DNA from: Hippasteria phrygiana
Taxonomy: Eukaryota; Echinodermata; Asteroidea; Valvatida; Goniasteridae
NCBI GenBank assembly: GCA_037893225.1
Contig: JAZGUH010000155.1
Span: forward strand, 1,240,001-1,304,000
Direction of reading: 5' to 3'
DNA length: 64,000 bases
Under the pieces are notes generated by a model that ran no database searches, had not been told where the DNA came from, and saw only the letters and a list, made by a program, of their open reading frames with translations. The position numbers were made by a program, and so were the translations under genes. Shown here piece by piece: positions 1 to 10,242 of the stretch (the first letter of the stretch is position 1; each line of letters starts with the position of its first letter).

Positions 1-1506
1 GAGAGGGACAGCGACAGGAGACGGGAGACAAGACAAGTCAATTATAGCGCCCCTTGCGGTGACCTATGCAAAAAATTCTGACCAAGATTGGGGGAAGAAA
101 TTGTAAAACGCCCTCGTGTTCAATGCAGTGCAGTAAAATGATGCAATATTGTGCATTACCGGCCAACACAATGTCTCTGCAAAATTACAGGTGAATCGGT
201 CGAAGAACGTTGATACAGAGGGGGCACAATGAGCGCTGAAAGGAGTCGGTTTTATACTCTACCGCGAATTTAGTATAAGAGACACTGTGAAGGAATGACC
301 AGTGTCATTCCTTCCCGGTCTGTTTTCTGTACCAGCTTGTTTTTGGCTTGCCATGTGGTCTTCAATAATTGGTTGTGGCTTGGGCTAATGATATACGGTA
401 CCGCAGGACAACCTGTATGCAATTACGCATGTTGTACACGTACATGTATGGAATGACCAACGCTATAAGGGAAGACCTTAATTGTTAATGTACAGTGTAC
501 AATTCTTAATGTAATTGTTAAAGCAATTGTAACTTGTATATATACAATTTATTTTAAGAACATTGCCTTTTGCATTGGTTAAAGAAAAAAATTGTCATTG
601 CTCAAATGAATTAATACAACTTAAAATTTGGATTATAATGATAAATTCCATCTTTCTTAATACAGGCTGATGCTCTCGTCCTAAATGTTAGGGTTATTAC
701 CTATTGGGTAGTCTTAGTTACTATTCCTTATTTGTATATTTTATTGTAATTAAATCCGAAAATGTACAGTCCTTAGTAGAAATAGATGTATTTGTAGAGC
801 TCTCAAGAAAGTGTTCACGAGTTTTTCTTTTAGCCAGGACGAGTTTTGCCTCGCGGCCAGGGTTGCTTCCAATGGTACCGTTATGTTTGCTCTGGTTAGA
901 TTAAGGTCAACATATTGGGAATCCAAACATTTTAGGATCGACAACGTGCCTGACAGCCATTTTGTTGTTACATGACATGGCGAACATCAATGATAACACC
1001 CGAAAGTTGACTCAAATGAGTTTCAGACATTTTCCTAAAAAGGAGGAATTCCTCATTTTTTTGTCAAGTGATATTGGCGGATACTAGCCTACGTATCTTA
1101 GAGCGGGATAGTAAGATTTACCACGTCTGGTAACCAGACTACATCTTTGTATCCTTCAACCACACCACTATCAATTAATTCGTCGCAGTTTTCATGAAGG
1201 GACAGGGTAGGTAATTTGCAAACTTATAGGCTATTTATAAAAGCCATAAAAGGCATTTTGACCAGTGAAGCGGAATTATTATAAATGTTCAATTTACCAC
1301 TATACGCCTCAGAGTCGTCTTTGAAGACACGCCGTTAATAATTTATGAAGTGGCTCCAATTTATTCTTTTAAATTAGCCTAATAGAAACACGATAACGGG
1401 GGGATTATACATGGATGTGCGGATCTCGAGTTCAGAAAGCAACACCCTTTAGCCGCACGTCTTTAGTCTAGTGCTTTTAGCACGGGTGTCGCTAGGCAAT
1501 TTTGAA
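1..1506. other. No gene recognised
   Basis: I see no credible coding frame, RNA gene or repeat boundary here. Short open frames lack family motifs and exon signals. Confidence 0.5.
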
Positions 1507-1527
1507 GGGGGGGGGGGGGGGGGGGGG
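1507..1527 (+). repeat. G homopolymer (21)
   Basis: Uninterrupted run of about 21 G just before element A copy 1. It is one of about ten long G or C runs in the window; several others lie inside hAT-like termini. Confidence 0.9.
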
Positions 1528-2555
1528 TGCTATCATGAAATTTGCCGACGGACCGTAACGCAAAATGAGTGTAATGGTAGTCTGATTCCCCGACCTGACA
1601 CTTACCTGACCTACATTTCATTATCGTCGGCGTAATTGTCAGGTCAGGGACGGACTAGTGCAAAGGGGTGTAAAGAGGGATGTAAAAGGAAATGTGGGAA
1701 TTGTGGTTTGAGTGGGATGAAGACTCATAATTATTACGGTGTGTAGGTGTACATGTGGAAATTGGAACTCATCATTTGTTCATCGCCTCGGCTTTTTGGA
1801 CCACTTGCACAACAATTGAATCAAATTCACCCTCTCAGTAAGGTCTTTCTCACAGTTCAGTAGCAGCAAACTGTCTAGTCTCCTGTCGTCACTAAGGCTA
1901 TGTCCAGACATCGTTTTAGTTAAAACGGTAAAGGTTAAAACGACGCTCACCACGGGTGGCCGGTCGTCAAATTTAAATGCACCGAGCGTCCAGACACCGT
2001 TTCAAGTACAGCGAGTTCAACTCGAAGTGGTTCATCTCCGTTTTGGGGGTCACGTAGAACTTCCGCTCATTTACATAAAGCGCGCGCTAGTTCGTGTGTA
2101 CATCATAAAATTGTGTGTATGGGATGCATTATATGCATTATGTAGCCTATAAGGCCAAAACAATTTGTGTTGCCCTCGGAAAAGAGAGTTGGTCAATCAG
2201 GAATTGTTCATTTTTGTTCGTATTCATGCTCACCCGGACCCGGGCGTGTTTAGGCCTAAACATTAAACGAACCCCCTGGTTGTATTTTTACATGAAAATA
2301 CACATAAAGTAAAGAAGGTACATCAAATACAAACACTTTTTGAGACAAATAGGTAGAGTAATTTATGTATTTATAAAAAATAAAATACATAAAAAAGCAC
2401 AAACAAACACGCCGACCCTGAATTTGTCGATTTTTACGGTCGGTCGGTCCGAGGGCAACACAAGCTTTTTGTGCCCTAACGCGCGTGCACAGCTTTCACC
2501 TGGTTGCCGGTGTACATGCATTACTGTCAACATAGACCTTATCGCAAATTTATAC

Positions 2556-2637
2556 AATGGTCACAGTGGATTGTGGGAAGGAAACAGGAACATTTTTTTG
2601 TGCGCGTTCCCTTCCCACAATCCCTTGTAACCATTGT
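2556..2637. repeat. Foldback around GGATTGTGGGAAGGAA
   Basis: An imperfect inverted repeat: GGATTGTGGGAAGGAA pairs with TTCCCTTCCCACAATCCC across about 20 nt. Related foldbacks lie at 46654-46742 and 42951-43028, so this may be a small MITE of its own embedded in element A. Confidence 0.65.
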
Positions 2638-2657
2638 GACGTCTCAACCAGGTGGTA

Positions 2658-2892
2658 TAGAGGAATTTCACATTAGTCCCTTCTGCGCACTTCCGGGTTG
2701 AAAGCGAGAATGTCAGTGGCAAACAAAACAACGCTTTTTAGCACATTCATTCATGCATGAATTAATCAAGCCTAATAAGGCAGCGCAGGCGCACGTTCAG
2801 CATAAAGTTGTTTACTGTGACATTGAGATCCTCGTTTTCAAACGCGGAAGTGAGCAGATCGGCGCTAAACTCGTCGTTGTGGGATTCCTCTA
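2658..2892. mobile_element. MITE inserted in element A copy 1
   Basis: About 235 bp bounded by TAGAGGAAT and ATTCCTCTA. Copy 2 of element A (near 46640) passes straight from the left flank to the right flank at this place, which gives an empty site. A TA at the junction would fit a Tc1/mariner-type target, but the exact boundary is ambiguous by 2 bp. Confidence 0.65.
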
Positions 2893-3140
2893 TTTGCGAT
2901 ATGATCTATGGCGCTGTCACGAGAGATTCTTGTTCGAATAATTATCGCGATTCAGCAAATGAAGTCGAAGCAGTGGCCATGATGCAATGGTGAACAGTTT
3001 TGAAAAAATATCAACAACTGCTTCAAAAAATGTCGGAACAATGAACTAAATGTAAGGGCAAGAGCAGAAAGACGCACGTGAAGGCTTTACTGTATTCGCA
3101 AAGATGGCGATTGATGGACCACGCTAGCGCTACGTAGGCC

Positions 3141-5094
3141 TACTATGCGTGATGTGAGGGCAGTGATGGTTATGTGTTTGATTAGCCCATGTGCGCTTAA
3201 CTTGCAGCTGGGGCTGTATACTCCTCAGGGAGTTGAGAAGAGTCTTTTAGCATCTTTTCTATACAAGACGTCTCAGTGCTGTGCAAAGCCCCTCAACTCC
3301 TCTTACCACTGTACCATTTGGGCACGTAATTATGATGAGAACAGTCGAAGAAGATCAGGCTTATCAAATAGGAAAAGTTCTCGGCATTCGTGCTCCGAAA
3401 ATGACGAGAGATCGAAGGTTCATTTTAGATTCACAACAGCACGAAGAGAGGTGTTCGCGCCAGGCATTTTGTGCACATCGCACGTGTACATGTTTTATCG
3501 ATGATTGCTAGTGAGGACAAAAAGGAGGGTATAACTACTTTGTGTACCGGTACCATGAATAGTGTATGGTCCGCGCCGCGTGGGCGTGTATCTATTTTTC
3601 ATCGGCACGTATTACAATAGCAGGGGTCAGTGCAGTAAATGTAGGCTTCCGTAGGCATTGCATTTTAATTATTGGTAACCATTATAAATGCATTCTTCTG
3701 AGTCCTAATAACAAGAAAACTTATGTTTCCATTTTTCCGACCATGTTCCTGACCCTCCGGTAACTTGTGTTTGTCAGAAGATGGAATCATTTTTGTTTGG
3801 TTGATTTTATATTTCAAAATAATACTATAGGCCTATGTACATGTAACTGGCCCCTGACCATGGAGCTATAAATAGAGCTATGTATACATTATATGAGGCC
3901 CCAGTTCTTTCCAGCGTTATGAAAATGGTGTTGACGTGCCTATAGGGCGGAGGCCGCCTACGGAACACTGGTGCCTATAGGGCCTATACCCCCCCAGGAT
4001 ACACCAATGGCGGTACGATTACAAACAACTAGTGCTTATTGCAGAAAAAAATTAAGAAAGTACATAAAATTATCGGACTTTGGTTATAAAAACAAAATAG
4101 AATCTAAAAAGATCCGGAAAGAAACTCAACTGTAAGAAATTGGCCAGGGACACTAAAAACGTTTAGCGACACTCCAGCTTCGTCAAAAAGAACGGCGTTG
4201 TTTCGCTTTTGTTTTACTATAGGTTTTTCCGGCCAATTTGCGAATTTTTCTGATCATTTTCGTTATTGGTCATTCAAATTGGCGTGGTTTTTACACATCT
4301 AATCAAAATAAAGTTTCTTTTTCACTGTTTGGACATTAAAATTGAATTTTTAAGCACCGACGATTTTATCAGACAATCACATCTCCCCTCCCGTATGCTC
4401 GCCATCTTATCTGTATGAAGACTTAGTTAAGAAAGAGAGGTGTGCATCTATACAGATTGAAGACGTCAGGTATGATTTACGTCGAGATAACTCAGACTTT
4501 TGTAGGAATACTGACATGCACGAATGTGGACATGCAGGAAAAATGATGCTTGAAAAAAGGTGAAATGTGTTTGCCCATTTATGAAAATGAATGCCCGATA
4601 CTGCTGGTGGTCCAGACGAAATTGAATGAACATTACCATGGGCGGAGATCCCGGGGGGGGGGAATGGGGGGGATATATCCCCCCCACTTTTTGACCTGGG
4701 GGGGATGACCAATGTAATCACCGCCCCCCCCCCCCCCCCCCCCCCCCCCACTTTTTAAGGGTAGGCGTACTAACTTGCGCAGAGTCCGTAACTTGCCAAT
4801 ACATGTATTTTTGTTTCGCTATACACGTGATGACTTTCCATTGTTCCCTTTAATATAACCCATCCCCATAGACTAAGCACTAGTTTGCCTGTCCTCACTT
4901 TTTCCGGAACAAAGAAATAAATGCGAGGACAGTATTGTTCCCTTTGTTATACCCTTTTTTTCTGTCCTCGCGTGTAATGCGATACCATGACACCTTGAAA
5001 GGCCAGCACCACGCAGCCCAGCAAGTGCGAGTGTCGTTCGTTTACTTTCCCTGCATTGAGTTTAAACGCACTGTGGGCAAGAGCTCGGTATGTA
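3141..5094. other. No gene recognised; C/G tracts near 4655-4749
   Basis: No coding evidence. At 4636-4749 there is GGCGGAGATCC followed by G tracts and then a 26-nt C run at 4724-4749, which resembles the G-rich ends of hAT-like elements elsewhere in the window. Around 4890-4975, GCGAGGACAG recurs in inverted form. Apparent Gly- or Pro-rich proteins here are products of the homopolymers. Confidence 0.5.
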
Positions 5095-5952
5095 CAGGCG
5101 CGGATCCAGGGGGGGGGGGGGGGGTGGCCGCGGGGGCACGTGCCACCCGGTAAATTGAGTCAAAAAACAAACAAAAATAGAGAAAAAGAGAAGAGGGAAA
5201 AAAGAGAGGGGGAGGTGAGAGAAAAGGAGGGGAGGAGGAGGGCAACCTCCTTAAAAAGAATACCGCCGCCGATATTAAACATCTGCTGTGTCTACTTTTT
5301 GGCATAAAACTACTGAAAAATGCAATAAGAAAAAGAAAGGTTATCAATCATGCCATGGAACTGAATCCCTCTTTTAAGAGAAAACCGGAGTATTTCCCGG
5401 ATCCCTGGGATTTCAACTCTGTCCATCGATCCCACTTCAATCCTCCTTGCCGGGTTCGATCCCATTTTAATCCCTTTGCCGCATCTAGTATAAACGCGGT
5501 GCATCTCAACATATAATCCCCTTGGGGAGTTTATTACAGGTTAAATGGCCCCAACCAGCAGGAAACAATGGATCACTTGACTGAATGACATACTAAATGT
5601 GACTAAATCCTCTATTATGTCTTTCAGCCGATCTGCCGATGGTTTTAACACAGGGCAAGGAACAGTCTGAAATCAAGCTCTTTTCTTGAAAACTTCAACT
5701 GAACTGAATTAAAACCAAGAAAAATTCCGGATAAATAACAAATGAAGGGAAAAACTGCAAATTAGACGCAACAAATGGGGGAGGGAGAAACTTAGATTTT
5801 TTGTACCACAGATTGCACCACAGAGCATCCAGAATCCAACATTTTACGGGCCCCTTAACCGGGCCCCGGACCCCTCGCCGTAAGGGCTTCGCGCTCGCAT
5901 TTGTTCGTTTTGGGTGTGCCCCCCGTCTACAAAATTCCTTGATCCGCGCCTG
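5095..5952. mobile_element. hAT-like element B, copy 1
   Basis: The left end CAGGCGCGGATC (5095-5106) is the exact inverse of GATCCGCGCCTG at 5941-5952, giving an 858-bp terminal-inverted-repeat element with no transposase. A 16-nt G run starts right inside the left end. No convincing 8-bp target duplication is seen; ATGT lies on both sides. The block 5095-5700 matches 57178-57965 in the same orientation. An exon-like segment at 5628-5680 is better conserved than its surroundings. Confidence 0.65.
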
Positions 5953-7787
5953 ATGTCGGAACTAGATTGGTTGGTGGGGAGACAGTTTATGCCTCACGAC
6001 AAGCACAGTAAGGTGGGGAATAGTCGGTCTTTGCCACATTAGAACGCGGAAGTTCAGATCCCAACAAAGATGATGGCCTTCTATATTATTGTTTTCACTC
6101 AACTAACACACCCAACAAAGGCAATAGAAAGTTGCAACGGCAAACGGATTTTGTTATGCGCCAACAGACGCACGTGCGGCGCATGTAATACAATGCAATT
6201 AAAATACCGATAGCAGGCTTCAACTGACATTCACTGGGAATCGGCGCGCACTCACACACAAACGTTTGTGCGTCCTGCAAACAAGTGTTTGGGAACTTTT
6301 GTTAGAGCCTGAGTTTTGCATCTCCAGCATTCCGGTTATAATGTCGTCAAGTATACATCATTGTCCACCATATGTTTTCATAGTTTTTGTCAAGTGTAGA
6401 CCAAATCACATTCTAATCATGCCTTACCGAAATGCATCTAGGCATTATTTTGCAATAATTATTTTGTAAATAATTTATTCTTAATATAATGCATAGGCAT
6501 TATTTGTGTTGCTAGGTGACCAGAGCTCAATTGTGCAAAGAGACGCTTACGCTTCTAAATACATTGAATGAGAAATTTGAGTTTTGAAGATCTTTTGTAT
6601 TTTTTAATGCTTGAAGGTGTTAATTATTATCATTTATTGCAATTCAAGCTCAAGAAAAGGTTAAATTTTGACACAATTTTGCAGCAAAATTTTTGTAAAC
6701 CCCAGGGGCTCCAGGGGGCTTTACCTCAACCCCTAGCAAGGGCTTTGCGCCTGCAACCCACCAGGGGGCCCTTAAGCGGTCCCTTGGACCCCGTGCCGTG
6801 TCGCGCTCCACACAAGGATGGCCTTTCAAAAACCATCCCCCCCCCCACATGTAACAAGAAATCTCCGCGCATGAACATTACAATACTTTTAATTTGAATG
6901 CATCTTTTACAGGCACGAGTGAAGCTAATAGACGATAGAATGCTCGGATAGTGCAATTTAATGATTATTTTTGATTTTCGAATGACGATTTGCGTGATCA
7001 TTCAATTTCAATCTAAATTAAATGAGCCAGGCGTTAAAATGAACGAAAACATAGTGAAATTGGCCGGGAAATCTTTTTATTTAATTATTTCCCGACTTCG
7101 ACACCCCTTTTTCAAGATACCTTCCGAGAAAGAGGCCACCAAATGACTTAAAACGTGCAACAAATCAACTGCGAGGTATCCCCCCCAACTCTGTAGCATT
7201 GTTAATCTTTGTTTTTGAAGAAATGACAGAAAAGAAGAAAAGATATGCGGCTTTGAAAAAGGCTTAAATATTCTTCCCTTTACATCATGGGTTTTCATTA
7301 TTTGTAAGGGAAAGGAATAGCGCACTCAGTGCCACTCACCAAGAGTAGTCGCCACGAGGGTCGCCACAGCAAAACACAGCAACATTGTTTCCTTTGCTTG
7401 TTTTTTCCAATCCAATCCAATCCTTTGTAATTTAGGCCTGCTGTTTACAGAATGTATACTGGTTGCAATACTTGCTCTTCCCGGAATGAAGCGTTGTGAG
7501 TTCAGTGGCGCACCAGACAAATCCTGTTGATTTTGTAGCCGGGCGGACTGTCGCAAAACCCCGATCGCTGGCCAATGAAAGACCGCCAATAGGCAAATCC
7601 CGAATTGACGAAAATAGCACCGATCTGCGCACTTCCGGGTTTGAAATTTTGGTAGACTTGTAGGTTAAACACAGGGTGAGCAAAAATAGAAAATACATTA
7701 TTTCTCTGTATTTAATTAAGAGCCAGTGCATGTCTGTTTGTTTGTTTAGACCCATATGTCTTCTGTTTAGTTTAGTTTAGTTTAGTA
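5953..7787. other. No gene recognised
   Basis: No coding frame with family motifs. A C/G-rich stretch at 6690-6850 resembles the right part of element B (5830-5950), with GGGCCC-type blocks and a downstream C run, and is probably another decayed hAT-like end. Confidence 0.45.
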
Positions 7788-7865
7788 GAGCGCCGGTACG
7801 GTAACCCGGAGGTCGCAGGTTCGAATCCCGCTCCTGCCAGTTTCTTTGTTCACTTTGAAAATAGT
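7788..7865 (+). mobile_element. tRNA-like SINE, 3' half
   Basis: GAGGTCGCAGGTTCGAATCC (B box) followed by the trailer CTTTGTTCACTTTGAAAAT that also ends the copies at 15032-15203 and 60160-60388. The A-box half is absent and the copy is preceded by a short TTTAG tandem run. Confidence 0.75.
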
Positions 7866-9529
7866 TTAGTTTTGTTTAACTGTTTTTGAAAGCTTATCGG
7901 TTACGGGCACACCTATACACATCATTCACTTCGCTATTTTACACTCAACATGAATACTTAGGAACAAGTAAAAAATATTGCATATATTTTTGGAGTGCGA
8001 CTCTGCAGCTAGTTCCACAGAGGACATGCCGAACATAGGTTTTACAAAGATACACTCATTGTGCAGCGTACACAGCTTGTTATAGCATACAAAGTTGTTG
8101 GCTGCTTATCGTCCATGTAAGAAATGATTGGATACAAAAAATGTGTTTAAATTAAGTTATCACAATGGCAGCGCGTTCCTTTATTAAATAGTTGTCATAA
8201 TTAGTACAGCCTTGTATCAGTTTGCTGATTAAGCTGATTGTTTCAGACCGAGAGGGCGCCCTTCACTATTTACGTTGTTGTCTTGCCACAAGATGGCGCT
8301 CTTATATCGCCACCATCAGAGCCGAACGGCTCTGCGCCACATTATGTCTGCCTCTCTTTTGCTACAGTAAATTTCCCCAGATTACATGAGATTTGATCCC
8401 TTTCTATATGTATTGACTGGGTGAGTTTGATCAGGATTATTTGAGATAATAATGTATAGATCCTTTCAAGATATAAATTAAGTGATTTGTGTCTATATTT
8501 AGTGGACATTTCGAGGATTTTTCATGGACTTTTTTGTTTGGGGGGGGGGGGGGGGGTGGGGGGTAGTAATACATGTGTATTTGCAATTGCGTTTCATGTA
8601 GTAGGGGCCTACATGTACAAATACCCACATTGATTTATTACACCCGTTCTTTGAGGTTTTCCACCAACCGGTAGCTCTACTGAGCCCAACATAGTCCCTA
8701 CAAATTTCTTTCAAAAGAGGAAATCGTTCGCAGTAATCTAAAAACGAAAGTATTTGCAATTCTAGTGCTTATAATACTAAGGCCTAGAGGGAAATTGAGG
8801 TTCTCACACTTTCTGTAAAATCCAATCAAGAATCAATCCTTCTTTTTTAACGGCGCACAAATTTTTAACTCAAATCAAAACCTACGTGTATTGGAAAATC
8901 GCTCACAGCATTGTCTTTACTAAAAATTGTCTTTACGTGTTTAATATTTGGGGGCTAAATGGCAGGTTTTTGATTTTCAGCAAAATTCTTAAATTTTCAT
9001 CTAAAAGTAGCCACATAGTGATCTTACATTTTAATTTGGCATTTATAAATGAAACAACAAACCACCCCCTCGTCTTATGAATATGCATAACCCACCGCCA
9101 CAATGGCTCTCCCTTATTATGAATATTCATGACCAGTTAGAACAAATCTGCCGTCATAGGACGTACTCCCCTTTAGCTGCCTGCAGCGACGACTTTTAGA
9201 CAAATAGTACCAGCGGGCCAGAGGGAACTTGATACAAAAACACATGTAGCTCTCAAAAGTCACCATTTTTGTTATTTCATGGCAGAAATATTTGGCTGCT
9301 CTATTTTACAATACGCAATCTACATAAAACTACAAAATAACGCAGACTTCTCAGTAATCAACATCATCTTTAAAATCATCCAGAAAATAAGAGAAAAATA
9401 ACCGAGTATGAATTTCTGGCCACATTTTCCGGGAAAAGTAGTTCAGCCTGTATTTGTTTTGGGGGAATTGTGCATTATTTAATATTAATAGAATTGTTGC
9501 CCTTCCCAAAAAAGAAGCTCTGAGAATAG
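7866..9529. other. No gene recognised; G17 at 8540-8556
   Basis: No gene seen. The stretch holds a 17-nt G run and a short imperfect inverted pair near 9075-9135 (TATGAATATGCATAA and ATTATGAATATTCATGA). Confidence 0.5.
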
Positions 9530-9532
9530 TTA

Positions 9533-10120
9533 ATAGATCTTGCTCCTAACGCCATCCAGCTGTCGGCCAAACACGACGTCTCTGGAGTAATCCTTCATGT
9601 TGGGACCAATAATACTTCTGACAACCCAGAGACTATTGCTGCAAAGATCACTTCTCTTGGTGAATCACTACAACCAAGATCAGTAACAATCTCGTCGATT
9701 ATACATCGCAAAAACCAAACAGTGCCAAAACGCAAGAAGGTAGATGACTCTAATAATCTGCTTAAGTCAATAGCAAGACAAAAAAACTGGGGCTTCATTG
9801 ACAATGGAAACATAAACCCAAATCACCTTGTATCGGATGGCGTGCACCTCAACTCAACAGGAGTGCGTCTACTTGCCGTGAACATTATCCAACACGTCGC
9901 AGGACCACATAAGACCACTGCTAGCCGCATCACACACCAGAGGACCCCGTTCGGCAAGACCTTGTATTCTGATGTCGTGAAGGAGCGGACTACAGCGAAT
10001 CGTGATGTCCCGACTGGTTTTCATATGGCAAATCAGTACTATCCACACCCGTATCAAAAACAGCATCCAACCCATCTCCGTCAGCCACTAACCCAGACAC
10101 ACTATCGAGGCCAGGAATAG
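9533..10120 (+). CDS. LINE ORF1 C-terminal part with SGNH/GDSL-like domain
   Basis: The frame runs from just after a stop near 9530 to TAG at 10118-10120 and has lost its N-terminus. It contains HVGTNN near 9598, which corresponds to the GxND-like block III of SGNH hydrolases, and DGVHLN near 9838, which matches the catalytic Asp-x-x-His block V. Such esterase-like domains occur in ORF1 of CR1-group LINEs, where they are thought to help particle or membrane association; esterase activity for this copy is inference. The C-terminal 60 residues are low-complexity and rich in His, Pro and Thr. It overlaps the ORF2 open frame by more than 100 nt in another frame. Confidence 0.7.
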   Translation: MDLAPNAIQLSAKHDVSGVILHVGTNNTSDNPETIAAKITSLGESLQPRSVTISSIIHRKNQTVPKRKKVDDSNNLLKSIARQKNWGFIDNGNINPNHLVSDGVHLNSTGVRLLAVNIIQHVAGPHKTTASRITHQRTPFGKTLYSDVVKERTTANRDVPTGFHMANQYYPHPYQKQHPTHLRQPLTQTHYRGQE

Positions 10121-10242
10121 AACCAATACCTAAAAACGGTCAGAGAGCTGCTCAATCCACAAGGCAAAAATCTACGATAGACTTAACAGATGGCGTTATC
10201 TACAACCGAAGCTCGGGGGGATTCTCATTCGCCCATCTTAAT

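Larger units (their letters stand above)
1548..3140 (+). mobile_element. Dispersed element A, copy 1 (non-coding)
   Basis: About 1.6 kb that reappears in reverse orientation at 46240-47930 and in part at 48965-49141. The match runs through a block at 1900-2100 with the motif AAACGATGTCTGAAC in the opposite strand, a block at 2220-2340, a foldback at 2556-2637 and a tail at 2893-3140. No protein is encoded. This copy carries one insertion (2658-2892) that the other lacks, while the other carries three that this one lacks. The class of the element is unknown; a long non-autonomous DNA transposon or an old segmental copy are both possible. Confidence 0.7.

Noticed and set aside
4407..4751. Gly- and Pro-rich open frames at G/C runs (also 5042-5347, 13807-14139, 56227-56735)
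   Set aside because: They are translations of homopolymers with no motif, start context or splice sites.
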